The notes under the pieces are model-generated. The model did not search any database, had not been told where the DNA came from, and saw nothing but the letters and a program-made list of their open reading frames with translations. Of a stretch of DNA of 64,000 bases, positions 28,600-37,707 are shown piece by piece. The stretch lies in assembly GCF_015330125.1 (NCBI RefSeq), contig NZ_JADDXR010000002.1:4538685-4602684 (forward strand). The letters are read 5' to 3'. Source of the stretch: Zobellia nedashkovskayae. Lineage in GTDB: Bacteria; Bacteroidota; Bacteroidia; Flavobacteriales; Flavobacteriaceae. The position numbers and the translations under genes were made by a program. Within the stretch, counting starts at the first letter, position 1. Each line of letters begins with the position of its first letter.

Positions 28600-30024
28600 A
28601 TGGGTGTTACTGCTATTTCCGTATGGAACAATTGTTTGACATTTATCAAAGATAACATTCAACCGCAGGCATTCAAAACTTGGTTTGAACCGATCAAGCC
28701 GGTAAAGTTATCTGACAATGCACTGAGTATTCAGGTGCCTAGTAAATTCTTTTACGAGTGGCTAGAAGAACACTATGTGAAATTGTTGAAAGTTGCGCTT
28801 ACCAAAGAATTGGGTGAGACTGCTAAATTAGTGTACATCATTAGAATGGAAAACACTTACGGCAACAAAGAACCATTTACAGAAAAGATTCCTAGTTCCA
28901 ACAGAGCTACTATGAGTCCACAGGAAATGGATGTGCCGATCAAATCAAAAAATCCTGAGCTTAAAAATCCTTTCGTAATACCTGGTATTCGAAATATTAA
29001 AATTGAATCCCAACTTAATCCAAATTATAATTTCGATAATTTTTTAGAAGGAGACGCAAACCGTTTGGCTAGATCTGCCGGTATGGCCGTTGCCAACAAA
29101 CCTGGTGGCACTTCATTTAATCCGTTATTGATTTTTGGTGGTGTTGGTTTAGGAAAGACCCACTTGGCGCATGCCATTGGAGTAGAGATAAAAGACAAAT
29201 ATCCAGAACGTACGGTTCTTTATATTTCAGCTGAAAAGTTTACCCAACAATACATAGAGTCCGTTAAGAAGAATACCAGAAACGATTTTATTCACTTCTA
29301 CCAATTGATAGATGTACTTATAATTGATGATGTTCAGTTCTTAAGTGGAAAGTCAGGAACACAAGATGTTTTCTTCCATATTTTCAACCATTTGCATCAA
29401 AACGGAAAGCAGGTTATTTTAACCTCAGACAAAGCTCCGGTAGACATGCAAGATATTGAGCAAAGATTGTTGTCTCGTTTCAAATGGGGATTATCCGCAG
29501 AACTTCAAACGCCTGACTACGAAACACGAATTTCTATCCTTAAGAACAAATTGTATAGAGATGGTGTTGAAATGCCGGATGATATTATAGATTATGTTGC
29601 CAAACATATTAAAAGTAACATACGTGAGCTAGAAGGTGCCATCATCTCTTTAATAGCACAATCATCTTTCAATAAAAAGGAAGTTACTTTAGAACTGGCT
29701 CAGCAAGTAGTAGAGAAGTTCGTAAAGAACACCAAACGAGAAGTTTCTATAGACTACATTCAAAAAGTGGTTTCAGATTATTTCGAAATGGATGTTGCTA
29801 CGCTTCAGTCTAAAACCAGAAAGCGTCATATTGTACAAGCAAGGCAGTTAGCTATGTTCTTTGCGAAGAAATTCACCAAAGCATCTTTAGCCAGTATTGG
29901 GTCTCAAATAGGAAAAAGAGATCACGCCACCGTTTTACATGCCTGCAAGACTGTTGACAACTTAGCAGAAACTGACAAGCAGTTTAGAAAATACATAGAA
30001 GACCTTACTAAGAAATTCTCTTAA
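28600..30024 (+). CDS. dnaA: Chromosomal replication initiator DnaA
   Basis: Initiator ATPase that binds DnaA boxes and opens the replication origin. The 474-residue protein has the N-terminal interaction domain (about 1-90), a linker, the AAA+ domain with Walker A FGGVGLGKTH and Walker B LIIDDVQFL, sensor motifs, and the C-terminal DNA-binding domain with signature region SLASIGSQIGKRDHATVLHACK. The upstream 208 bp contain long T-runs and an imperfect -7 box (CATATTTG, 28507-28514), but no cluster of TTATCCACA boxes, so I do not call an origin. The next gene is 6 bp downstream. Confidence 0.97.
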   Translation: MGVTAISVWNNCLTFIKDNIQPQAFKTWFEPIKPVKLSDNALSIQVPSKFFYEWLEEHYVKLLKVALTKELGETAKLVYIIRMENTYGNKEPFTEKIPSSNRATMSPQEMDVPIKSKNPELKNPFVIPGIRNIKIESQLNPNYNFDNFLEGDANRLARSAGMAVANKPGGTSFNPLLIFGGVGLGKTHLAHAIGVEIKDKYPERTVLYISAEKFTQQYIESVKKNTRNDFIHFYQLIDVLIIDDVQFLSGKSGTQDVFFHIFNHLHQNGKQVILTSDKAPVDMQDIEQRLLSRFKWGLSAELQTPDYETRISILKNKLYRDGVEMPDDIIDYVAKHIKSNIRELEGAIISLIAQSSFNKKEVTLELAQQVVEKFVKNTKREVSIDYIQKVVSDYFEMDVATLQSKTRKRHIVQARQLAMFFAKKFTKASLASIGSQIGKRDHATVLHACKTVDNLAETDKQFRKYIEDLTKKFS

Positions 30025-30030
30025 ATCCTT

Positions 30031-30477
30031 ATGAAAACCAAAGTCTTAATGGTCTGCCTAGGCAATATTTGCAGGTCTCCATTAGCGGAGGGCATTCTCC
30101 AAGACAAGGTTGACCCAGAAAAGGTTTTAGTAGATTCTGCAGGAACCGGAGGCTACCATATTGGCAAAGCACCAGACCCTCGTTCTATTGCCGTTGCAAA
30201 CAATCACGGTCTAAATATTCAAAACCAGCGCTGTCGTCAATTTCAAAAGTCAGATTTTGAAAAATTTGATGTAATTTATGCTATGGACCGTAGCAACCTC
30301 AATAACATTCTTAACCTGGCCAATACTCCAGAAGATGCTAAAAAGGTTAAGCTATTGCTTACGGAAGTAGAATTACCTGTTATTGAAGTACCAGACCCGT
30401 ATTACGACGACAATGGATTTGAAAAGGTATTTCAACTTATAGACACCGCTTGTACGTCTATCGCCAAAAAACTTTAA
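30031..30477 (+). CDS. Low-molecular-weight protein-tyrosine phosphatase
   Basis: A 148-residue phosphatase of the LMW-PTP family. The active-site P-loop CLGNICRS (C-x5-R-S) is at residues 9-16 and the general acid is in VPDPYYDD, both intact. In other bacteria these enzymes reverse tyrosine phosphorylation of polysaccharide kinases; no such kinase is nearby, and an arginine-phosphatase function cannot be excluded. Position immediately after dnaA (6 bp) is a linkage I know from flavobacteria. Confidence 0.92.
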   Translation: MKTKVLMVCLGNICRSPLAEGILQDKVDPEKVLVDSAGTGGYHIGKAPDPRSIAVANNHGLNIQNQRCRQFQKSDFEKFDVIYAMDRSNLNNILNLANTPEDAKKVKLLLTEVELPVIEVPDPYYDDNGFEKVFQLIDTACTSIAKKL

Positions 30478-30491
30478 TACAACCAAACGTT

Positions 30492-31217
30492 ATGGCCAAC
30501 AGAATTGAAAACCAGGGAAAATTATACTTAATACCTACCACACTTGGCGAAAATGAGCCATTAGAAGTACTACCTATTTCAATCAAACAGGCCATTGAAC
30601 AAATTGACCATTACATTGTTGAAAACGAGAAAACCGCAAGACGGTTCATTAAAAAGATAAGCCCAAGAAAATCTCAACCAAATCTTCACTTGTCAGTACT
30701 TAACAAGTATACTGAAGCTCAAGAAATACCCGCCTTTTTACAACCATGCCTTGATGGTTTCAATACCGGAATACTATCTGAAGCTGGTTGCCCTGGTATT
30801 GCCGACCCTGGTGCAGAAGTTGTAAAAATTGCACATGAAAAAAACATTCAGGTTGTGCCGTTAGTGGGCCCCTCTTCTATTGTTCTAGCCCTTATGGCCA
30901 GTGGTATGAACGGGCAGAGCTTTGCTTTTAACGGATACCTACCTATTGACGGCACTGAGCGTAAAGGTGCCATTAAAAGACTCGAAAAACTTTCAAAAGA
31001 TTACAGGCAGTCTCAACTTTTTATTGAAACCCCATACAGAAACGATAAGCTTTTTGCCGAGTTACTAAAAACACTAAATCCTGGCACAAGAGTATGCGTA
31101 GCTTGTGATGTAACGCTACCAACAGAATATATACTTACAAAAACTATTGCCGATTGGAAACGTACCAAAGTAGAATCTCTTCATAAGCGACCTGCAATTT
31201 TTATTATTCAAGGGTAA
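30492..31217 (+). CDS. SAM-dependent methyltransferase, tetrapyrrole-methylase (RsmI-like) fold
   Basis: A 241-residue protein with the tetrapyrrole-methylase fold: YLIPTTLGEN at the start, the SAM-site stretch ILSEAGCPGIADPGAEVVKIA, VVPLVGPSSIVLALMASGMNG and LFIETPYRNDKLFAELL. These are the motifs of the RsmI family that methylates C1402 of 16S rRNA, but the N-terminal part differs from true RsmI, so the substrate is uncertain. I start at the ATG at 30492; the longer frame begins at a TTG inside the phosphatase gene and would add a non-homologous leader. Third gene of the dnaA unit. Confidence 0.85.
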   Translation: MANRIENQGKLYLIPTTLGENEPLEVLPISIKQAIEQIDHYIVENEKTARRFIKKISPRKSQPNLHLSVLNKYTEAQEIPAFLQPCLDGFNTGILSEAGCPGIADPGAEVVKIAHEKNIQVVPLVGPSSIVLALMASGMNGQSFAFNGYLPIDGTERKGAIKRLEKLSKDYRQSQLFIETPYRNDKLFAELLKTLNPGTRVCVACDVTLPTEYILTKTIADWKRTKVESLHKRPAIFIIQG

Positions 31218-31225
31218 TCAAAGCT

Positions 31226-31263
31226 ATAAAAAAACAAACCCCAATATTTCTATAGGGGCTTGT
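31226..31263 (-). terminator. Intrinsic terminator after the lytic-transglycosylase-like gene
   Basis: Reading the minus strand, ACAAGCCCC pairs with GGGGTTTGT (one mismatch) around a 12-nt loop and is followed by a T-run (TTTGTTTTTTT). It lies 40 bp beyond the minus-strand stop at 31303 and also just after the plus-strand methyltransferase stop, so it may serve both convergent genes. Confidence 0.7.
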
Positions 31264-31302
31264 CCACTTTCATATGTAAATTAAATCTTAAACAGGAAAT
31301 AA

Positions 31303-31932
31303 TTAAACTTTTGGGTTTCGTTTTGGCGAAACATAAGAAATATCATATCCTGAAAACTTCTTCATATATTTTGCAATTGTTGTTCCGTAGCTGTCCGATA
31401 CATCGAACGCGCCCCATGAACGTAAGTACTTCTTTACGTTTCCGGCACCAGCCAAGTGAGCTGCGGCCATCATTCCAGATTCTGTAATTTCAACGCCTCC
31501 AATTCGTTTGCCAACGAAACGGGCAATATCTCTTCTTAGAATCCACTTGTTACGAGCTATATTAGTATTAAAAGCTCTTTCCTGTAACACAGGGTCATTT
31601 AAAAAACGTGTTGCGTTATAAACACCCATAAGCTGTAAGGTACCGATACCAAATTGGTATTTTCCCAAATACCCAAGCGTATTTGTTGTAAAATAGTTAC
31701 CCTGCGATTCTTTAAACGCTAGAGCTTCTTTAAAACCGATATACGAACTCCCTATAAAAGGAGGAGTCAATAACATCGTAGCATGCACAGTTTTGTTTTT
31801 GGGAAACAAAACTTCAGTAGGTTGTTTTACTTTAAGAGTTTCCGGCACTTTCACCTCTTTGGACTCAAAACCGAAACTCAATAAAATAAAGGTAATGATC
31901 AGGGGGCTTGATAAACTTAGCCACTTTCTCAT
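31303..31932 (-). CDS. Lytic-transglycosylase/lysozyme-like secreted protein
   Basis: A 209-residue exported protein: a hydrophobic N-terminal segment (LSSPLIITFILLSFGF) serves as signal or anchor. The core from about residue 68 is lysozyme-like: ALAFKESQGNYFTTNTLGYLGKYQFGIGTL places a Glu and the G-K-Y-Q-F-G motif as in transglycosylase SLT domains, and MMAAAHLAGAGNVKKYL ends the fold. It presumably cleaves peptidoglycan glycan strands; activity inferred from fold only. A perfect -7 box with a TTG at 17-bp spacing lies 55 bp upstream, so it has its own promoter, separate from mltG. Confidence 0.75.
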   Translation of the reverse strand: MRKWLSLSSPLIITFILLSFGFESKEVKVPETLKVKQPTEVLFPKNKTVHATMLLTPPFIGSSYIGFKEALAFKESQGNYFTTNTLGYLGKYQFGIGTLQLMGVYNATRFLNDPVLQERAFNTNIARNKWILRRDIARFVGKRIGGVEITESGMMAAAHLAGAGNVKKYLRSWGAFDVSDSYGTTIAKYMKKFSGYDISYVSPKRNPKV

Positions 31933-31986
31933 ATGTTATATTTACCTAAGACTTACGAAAATTAAGCCCGCTTAGATTACGAGGGG

Positions 31987-32014
31987 CAAAGATAGGCTCG
32001 TTTTTCTGTTGCAA
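31987..32014 (-). promoter_or_regulatory. Promoter of the lytic-transglycosylase-like gene
   Basis: Minus strand: TTG (plus-strand CAA at 32012-32014), a 17-bp spacer, then TATCTTTG (plus-strand CAAAGATA at 31987-31994), matching the Bacteroidota TTG / TAnnTTTG pattern. The predicted leader is about 50 nt. Confidence 0.6.
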
Positions 32015-32078
32015 TTTACAAGGCTTTGTTAAAAGTGCCCCATTTTAGTTAACAGGTGCTAAACAGTGGTTAAAATGC

Positions 32079-33122
32079 CTATCTGTTGATTTTTTGTGCA
32101 TTTATCCACCGGACATACTGTGCCTTATTACGGTTATGTTGAGCCAAAGTTTTGGCAAATTTGTGATAACCGAAGTTCTCTACGTTAGCTACAAAGTAGA
32201 TGTACTCATGCTTCTCAGGATTAAGAACTGCATCAATAGCAGTAATATCCGGCATAGCTATAGGACCTGGAGGAAGGCCTGCATACTTATATGTATTATA
32301 AGGAGAATCTAACTCCAAATCTTTATAAAGAACCCTCTTTATTATGATATTAAAATCACCCTTATTCTTTTTTAAGGCATAGATTACCGTTGGATCGGCC
32401 TGAAGCAAGATTCCTTTTCGCAAACGATTAAGATACACTCCTGCAACCCTTGGTCTTTCATCAACTTTTGCTGTTTCTTTATGCACAACAGAAGCCAAAG
32501 TAATGACTTCCGCTGGAGTAAGGTTCAATGCTTTTGCTTTGGCTAAACGGGCATCCGTCCAGAAACGCTTGTATTCCTTTAACATACGCTCCCTGAACTC
32601 CTTTCCTGAAGTATTCCAGAAAAACTCATAGCTATTAGGTATGTACATAGCCAACTCTGTATTCTCATTAAAGCCGTTCGCTTTCAAAAAATCATCATCT
32701 GTAAAGGCTTGTAGCAAAGCCAAACTATCTGGTTCTAATTGCATAGCTATCCTTCCTGCAAGATCTGCAATCGTCTCTTGATTATTAAAAGCAACCTTTA
32801 CCGGTATGTTTTGACTACGCAGCGAATTTATGATATCATTATTGTTCGCCCCTTTTTTAATGACATACTTACCTCCTCTTACATTGGATGCGTATCCTTT
32901 TCGTTGCGCAACTTTCTCAAAAGAAGACATATCTTTTATAAGTGGACTAACTTGCTCCTTCACCTGATTAAAATCGGCATCAGAGGGTACATATATATAA
33001 GCTTCTTTATTTTCGAAACTGGTGTTGGGTGAAAAAATGGCATTATACACCGTGTAGGCAAAAATTCCGCCACCAATAAGACCAGCAATTACAATAATTA
33101 GTAGAATACGTTTTATATACAT
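32079..33122 (-). CDS. mltG: Endolytic murein transglycosylase MltG
   Basis: Membrane-anchored YceG-family enzyme that cuts nascent glycan strands and so limits their length. The 347-residue protein has an N-terminal helix (about 4-25), a LysM-like segment, and the catalytic core with Glu in ITLASVVHKETAKVDERPRVAGVYLNRL, plus the substrate-groove motifs LQADPTVIYAL and PYNTYKYAGLPPGPIAMP, and a closing YIYFVAN region. The start overlaps the preceding acetyltransferase stop by 1 bp. It belongs to the minus-strand unit dapF-acetyltransferase-mltG, linking wall precursor synthesis with wall processing. Confidence 0.94.
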   Translation of the reverse strand: MYIKRILLIIVIAGLIGGGIFAYTVYNAIFSPNTSFENKEAYIYVPSDADFNQVKEQVSPLIKDMSSFEKVAQRKGYASNVRGGKYVIKKGANNNDIINSLRSQNIPVKVAFNNQETIADLAGRIAMQLEPDSLALLQAFTDDDFLKANGFNENTELAMYIPNSYEFFWNTSGKEFRERMLKEYKRFWTDARLAKAKALNLTPAEVITLASVVHKETAKVDERPRVAGVYLNRLRKGILLQADPTVIYALKKNKGDFNIIIKRVLYKDLELDSPYNTYKYAGLPPGPIAMPDITAIDAVLNPEKHEYIYFVANVENFGYHKFAKTLAQHNRNKAQYVRWINAQKINR

Positions 33123-33646
33123 TAGGCATTTATTTTTTGAAACAAAATCTCATTCTTATATTTTCCCTCGGAAAAAATCCAATCTTTTTTTAGACCCACT
33201 TCCTCAAAACCCATCTTTTTGAACAAATGTAGACTTGGATTATTGCTCTCCATTACATTGGCATAGAGCTGACGAAGATTTAAAACCTTAAAAGCATAAT
33301 CAGATACTAATTGGATAGCCTCTGCTCCTACTCCTTGGTTTCTATTTTCTTTATTCAATATAACTATCCCTATTCCCGCTCTGAAGTTTTTAGGGTCAAA
33401 GTCAAATAAATCTATTAGTCCAACTGGTGAGTTTTCTTGATCACAAATGCATAGACGTAATTGCTTAACATCATAAATATCACGGTGGGCATTATCTAGG
33501 TATAACTCCAATACGTGTTTTGAGTATGGAGCAGTAGTTCCGCTAATTTCCCAAATCTCTGTATTGTTTTCTAATTCATAGAGAAAATCCAAATCACTTG
33601 GTTCTAATCCTCTTAGAGATATACGTTCCCCTTTTAAACTTAGCAT
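33122..33646 (-). CDS. GNAT-family N-acetyltransferase, RimJ/RimL type
   Basis: A 174-residue acetyltransferase resembling the RimJ/RimL/SpeG branch of the GNAT fold: starts with GERISLRGLEPSDLDFLYELEN, then GIGIVILNKENRNQGVGAEAIQLV as the acetyl-CoA loop (N-Q-G-V-G-A), and LHLFKKMGFEEVGLKKDW near the end. The substrate could be a ribosomal protein N-terminus, a polyamine or another amine. It overlaps dapF by 7 bp upstream and mltG by 1 bp downstream. Confidence 0.85.
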   Translation of the reverse strand: MLSLKGERISLRGLEPSDLDFLYELENNTEIWEISGTTAPYSKHVLELYLDNAHRDIYDVKQLRLCICDQENSPVGLIDLFDFDPKNFRAGIGIVILNKENRNQGVGAEAIQLVSDYAFKVLNLRQLYANVMESNNPSLHLFKKMGFEEVGLKKDWIFSEGKYKNEILFQKINA

Positions 33647-34416
33647 ACTATCTTACCTTTGAACACCTGTTTGGCAGGGCCTATCAAATGAATATGACTA
33701 TAAATTCCGTCTTTTTCACACAACTCAACCTGTAACTCCCCACCTTGAGTATTCACTTTAATTCTATTTGCTGAAGTTTTTCCCGCATTATGCATAGCAA
33801 TTGCCACCGCAGTTACTCCGGTACCACAGGATAAAGTTTCGTCCTCTACTCCACGTTCGTATGTTCGCACAGCAAAAGTGTCATCTTCCAGGATTTCAAC
33901 AAAGTTTATATTACTTCCTATTTGACCGTAAAGCCCGTAACGTAACTTTTTGCCTTCTTTATACACCTCAAAGTTCTCTACAGTTTTTACCATTTGTACA
34001 TGATGAGGGGAACCGGTATTCAAGAATACATATTCAGGTTTTTCTTTAATTTCAGAAACATCTTGCATTTGTAAGCTGACAATTCCATTTTCAATAGTAG
34101 CAGCATGTTTACCATCTACAGCATTGAAAACCGTATCCTTTTCTATAACTCCCAAAAAGTTAGCGAATGCCACGGTACAACGACCGCCATTACCACACAT
34201 ACTTCCTTCATTTCCGTCTGCATTGTAATAGACCATTCTAAAATCTGACAATTCGTCATTTTCTAAAAGTATCAGGCCATCACCACCTATGCCAAACTTG
34301 CGATCACATAGAAATGCAACTAGTTTGGTATCATTTTTGGGAAATTTCAATTGTCGGTTATCGATAAGAACAAAATCGTTTCCAGTGCCTTGATATTTGT
34401 AAAAACTGAGTGTCAT
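33640..34416 (-). CDS. dapF: Diaminopimelate epimerase
   Basis: Converts LL- to meso-diaminopimelate for lysine and peptidoglycan. From the ATG at 34416 it is 258 residues (MTLSFYKYQGTGNDFVLID); the longer open frame uses a GTG at 34434, which I reject because it adds a non-homologous leader and lies in a candidate -7 box (CAAATATA, plus strand 34434-34441). The two catalytic cysteines are present in SMCGNGGRCTVAFA and LSCGTGVTAVA. First gene of the unit with the acetyltransferase and mltG; divergent from the DegP-type protease gene. Confidence 0.95.
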   Translation of the reverse strand: MTLSFYKYQGTGNDFVLIDNRQLKFPKNDTKLVAFLCDRKFGIGGDGLILLENDELSDFRMVYYNADGNEGSMCGNGGRCTVAFANFLGVIEKDTVFNAVDGKHAATIENGIVSLQMQDVSEIKEKPEYVFLNTGSPHHVQMVKTVENFEVYKEGKKLRYGLYGQIGSNINFVEILEDDTFAVRTYERGVEDETLSCGTGVTAVAIAMHNAGKTSANRIKVNTQGGELQVELCEKDGIYSHIHLIGPAKQVFKGKIVC

Positions 34417-34605
34417 AAGAATATTTAAAGACACAAATATAGGCTTTTCTACTATCAGAAATAACCTCTTTGGTTTGCTACTTAGCGACCTGAAATAGTA
34501 GAGATTAAGATATATTTGGCAGTTAAAGAGTAGTTAAAGCAAATCTAAACCACATAAAAAACGACTAATTTTAACATATCACAGAAATTAAAACAAAACA
34601 ATAGC

Positions 34606-35997
34606 ATGAAAAAAATTGCCAGTACCTTTTTTATAGCCCTCTTTGCTGGAGCAATCACATTGGGCAGCTACAAATTATTTTTTGAAAACAATAATTATGC
34701 GGTTATCACTCAAGATGAGGGGCATTCCGTTTTTAATACCAGTTTCACTCCTACTTCTGCAAAAGGAGCAGGAATTAATGAGGTTGATTTTACTGTTGCG
34801 GCAGAAAACACGGTGAATGCCGTTGTACACGTTAAAAATGTAACCGTTGGTAGAACACCACACAATCTTATGGACTTCTTTTACGGAAGTGGCGGAAATG
34901 AAAGGCCGCAAGTAGGAACAGGTTCAGGTGTTATTATATCCCAAGATGGGTACATTGTAACAAATAACCACGTAATTAGCAAGGCTAACCAGTTACAGGT
35001 AACCCTAAATAACAATAAAACCTATGATGCAGAACTTATAGGTACCGATCCAAATTCTGACATTGCACTTATTAAAATAGATGCAGAAGGCAACCTTCCG
35101 TATTTGGCTTTTGGTGATTCTGACGATATGAAAATAGGAGAATGGGTATTAGCCGTGGGCAACCCTTTCAACCTAACATCAACAGTGACAGCGGGTATCG
35201 TGAGTGCTAAAGCTCGGGATTTAGGAAAAAATCAGTCATTTATTCAAACTGATGCCGCAGTAAATCCTGGCAACAGTGGTGGTGCCTTGGTAAATACCAA
35301 TGGAGACCTTATTGGTATTAACACCGCTATTACTTCGCAAACCGGTAGCTACGTGGGATATTCATTTGCCGTACCCAGTAATATTGCGAAAAAAGTGGTT
35401 GACGATATTCTGGAATATGGAAACGTTCAAAAAGGGATTTTAGGAATAAAAACCTTAAATACGAATACACCGTACGCCATAGAAAAAGGGCTTAATGAAA
35501 TAGAAGGTGTATATATTTCTGGTGTTGAAGAAGGAACTGGTGCAGAAGACGCAGAATTGCAAGAAGGAGATGTTATCAAAAAAGTAGACAACATTAAGGT
35601 TCGCAAATTTGCAGATCTTACCGGATACCTTTCGGCAAAAAGACCAGATGATTCCGTAGAGGTAACTATCGATAGAGATGGCGAAGAGTTCACCGTACCT
35701 GTAATGCTAAAGAAAAGGCAAACTGTTATTGTACCGGTAATGGGTCTTGAAGTAAAGAATTTAAGCAAAGATGACAGTAAAAAGTTTAAGACCAAAAATG
35801 GGGTAAAAATAGTTGGAGTTCCTGAAACGTACCGCGGTTACGGTCTTGAAGGAAAGGTTTTACTATCTGTAGACGATAAAGAAATAAACGATATTGAGGA
35901 AGCAAGAACTCTTTTCGGAAGCATTTCTAGATATGGAAAAACAAGTATCACCATGATTAATCAAAAAGGCGAGAGAGAACGTCTTATTTTTCAATAA
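34606..35997 (+). CDS. DegP/HtrA-type periplasmic serine protease with two PDZ domains
   Basis: A trypsin-like protease that degrades misfolded envelope proteins; 463 residues. The N-terminal hydrophobic segment (IASTFFIALFAGAITLGSY) is a signal or anchor. The catalytic triad is complete: His in VTNNHVIS, Asp in DPNSDIALIKID, Ser in NPGNSGGALVN. Two PDZ domains follow (about 285-375, with GVYISGVEEGTGAEDAELQEGD, and about 380-463). A TATATTTG box lies about 90 bp upstream (near 34,510) but lacks a matching TTG, so an alternative sigma factor is possible. A strong terminator follows. Confidence 0.93.
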   Translation: MKKIASTFFIALFAGAITLGSYKLFFENNNYAVITQDEGHSVFNTSFTPTSAKGAGINEVDFTVAAENTVNAVVHVKNVTVGRTPHNLMDFFYGSGGNERPQVGTGSGVIISQDGYIVTNNHVISKANQLQVTLNNNKTYDAELIGTDPNSDIALIKIDAEGNLPYLAFGDSDDMKIGEWVLAVGNPFNLTSTVTAGIVSAKARDLGKNQSFIQTDAAVNPGNSGGALVNTNGDLIGINTAITSQTGSYVGYSFAVPSNIAKKVVDDILEYGNVQKGILGIKTLNTNTPYAIEKGLNEIEGVYISGVEEGTGAEDAELQEGDVIKKVDNIKVRKFADLTGYLSAKRPDDSVEVTIDRDGEEFTVPVMLKKRQTVIVPVMGLEVKNLSKDDSKKFKTKNGVKIVGVPETYRGYGLEGKVLLSVDDKEINDIEEARTLFGSISRYGKTSITMINQKGERERLIFQ

Positions 35998-36017
35998 AAC
36001 ATGAAACTATTATATTA

Positions 36018-36046
36018 CAAACACCCCAATTGGGGTGTTTTTTTGT
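36018..36046 (+). terminator. Intrinsic terminator after the DegP-type gene
   Basis: AAACACCCCAATTGGGGTGTTT (36019-36040) is a perfect palindrome folding into a 9-bp stem with an AATT loop, followed by a T-run, 20 bp after the protease stop. Confidence 0.9.
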
Positions 36047-36110
36047 TTTAAACAGTTCCAAATAACACTAAATAGCTACTTTTATATCAAAATATAACTC
36101 AACTTAATAA

Positions 36111-37559
36111 ATGACACCCAACGCCTCTTACGAAAAAGAATTGGCCTTCCAAGCCGACAGAAGAAAAGCAACAACCGAATTCATTAAGCTGGTAAGCGAC
36201 CTTTGGTACGACAAGACTATTGAAATCGTACTTTTCAAAAATCAGGTTATAGACAAAAATGTAAGTGACATTATAAACCTACACGAATATGCAGGTGAAT
36301 TTGTCCAGAAACCAATCTCCATTTTTGACTCAACCGAAATTTTACGGGCTATAAACGATATTCAACTACCTCCCGCAAAATTAGATATTGGTAAAATCAC
36401 CTATGAATACCACTCCGAAGACAATCATAATACGGATATAAAAGCCTTTGTTTTTGATAAGTTAAAGGATGCCGATGATGCCACCCCCTTAAAACCAAAG
36501 GATATTGTTCTTTACGGGTTTGGAAGAATTGGCAGGCTTTTAGCAAGAGAGCTCATGGCCAAAACCGGTAAAGGCAACCAGTTACGTCTAAGGGCAATTG
36601 TAACTAGAGATGCTGATGATATTGAAATTCTTGAAAAAAGAGCTAACCTATTGCGAATAGATTCAGTTCACGGTAAGTTCTCCGGCACGGTAGAAACCGA
36701 TTTTAAAAATAAAGCCCTCATCATTAACGGTACTACGGTACATATGATTAGTGCCAATCGCCCTGAAAAAATAGATTATACCCAATACGGCATTAGTAAT
36801 GCCCTAATCATTGATAATACTGGTGCTTTCAGAACTAAAACAGAATTAGAAAGACATCTAGAAGCAGAAGGTGCATCTCATGTACTTCTAACGGCACCTG
36901 GCAAAGAAATTCCTAATATAGTTCATGGGGTTAACCACAAGATGTATGACCCGGATGCTATTAAAATATTCTCGGCCGCTTCTTGTACAACTAACGCCAT
37001 AACACCTATCTTAAGTGTTGTTGAGGATTCATTGGGCATTGTAAAAGGGCACCTAGAAACCATTCATGCCTATACAAACGATCAAAATCTAGTAGACAAT
37101 ATGCATAGCAAGCATAGGCGTGGTAGAGCTGCCGCATTAAATATGGTCATTACTGAAACGGGTGCAGGTGCTGCCGTTGCAAAAGCTTTACCAGAACTAA
37201 AAGACAAACTTACCTCTAATGCAATTAGAGTACCTGTACCTAATGGGTCTCTTGCTATCTTAAATCTTCAGACAAAAAACAAAACCTCCATAGACGGCAT
37301 TAATACAATCATCAAAAAATATGCGTTGGAAGGAGATTTAGTTGAACAAATTAAGTATTCTTTAAGCAAGGAAATGGTGTCTTCGGATATTGTTGGGACA
37401 AATGCACCATCTATATATGATAGCAATGCAACTATCGTTAGTGATAATGGTAAAAATATTATACTATATATATGGTATGATAATGAGTATGGCTATTCTC
37501 ATCAAGTAATTCGTTTGGCCAAATACATTGCAAAAGTTAGACGCTACACGTATTATTGA
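36111..37559 (+). CDS. Glyceraldehyde-3-phosphate dehydrogenase, long form with N-terminal extension
   Basis: Glycolytic or gluconeogenic GAPDH of 482 residues, about 130 longer than the usual enzyme. The extra N-terminus (1-128) is largely helical and acidic and matches no domain I recognise. The NAD(P)-binding loop YGFGRIGRLLARE is at 135-147, catalytic Cys292 is in SAASCTTNAITP, His is in TIHAYTNDQN, and the phosphate-site HRRGRAAALNMVITETGAG is close to the normal form. Long GAPDHs of this type occur in Bacteroidota beside a normal-length copy; whether the organism has another copy cannot be seen here. Monocistronic between two transcription units. Confidence 0.93.
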   Translation: MTPNASYEKELAFQADRRKATTEFIKLVSDLWYDKTIEIVLFKNQVIDKNVSDIINLHEYAGEFVQKPISIFDSTEILRAINDIQLPPAKLDIGKITYEYHSEDNHNTDIKAFVFDKLKDADDATPLKPKDIVLYGFGRIGRLLARELMAKTGKGNQLRLRAIVTRDADDIEILEKRANLLRIDSVHGKFSGTVETDFKNKALIINGTTVHMISANRPEKIDYTQYGISNALIIDNTGAFRTKTELERHLEAEGASHVLLTAPGKEIPNIVHGVNHKMYDPDAIKIFSAASCTTNAITPILSVVEDSLGIVKGHLETIHAYTNDQNLVDNMHSKHRRGRAAALNMVITETGAGAAVAKALPELKDKLTSNAIRVPVPNGSLAILNLQTKNKTSIDGINTIIKKYALEGDLVEQIKYSLSKEMVSSDIVGTNAPSIYDSNATIVSDNGKNIILYIWYDNEYGYSHQVIRLAKYIAKVRRYTYY

Positions 37560-37707
37560 TTTTTAAAGAGAAACAAGGGTAAGATTTTTGTCATTTTGAA
37601 GGTATTTCCCATCTAATCGCAACCTTATCCTTGATTTTTTTTATTAATTGATATTATTGAATTACTTTAGTCGGCTGATATACATTAACTCAAAGAATCA
37701 CTCCAAC

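Noticed and set aside
30450..30491. Upstream TTG start for the methyltransferase gene
   Set aside because: The extra 14 residues overlap the phosphatase gene and are unlike the family N-terminus; the ATG at 30492 fits.
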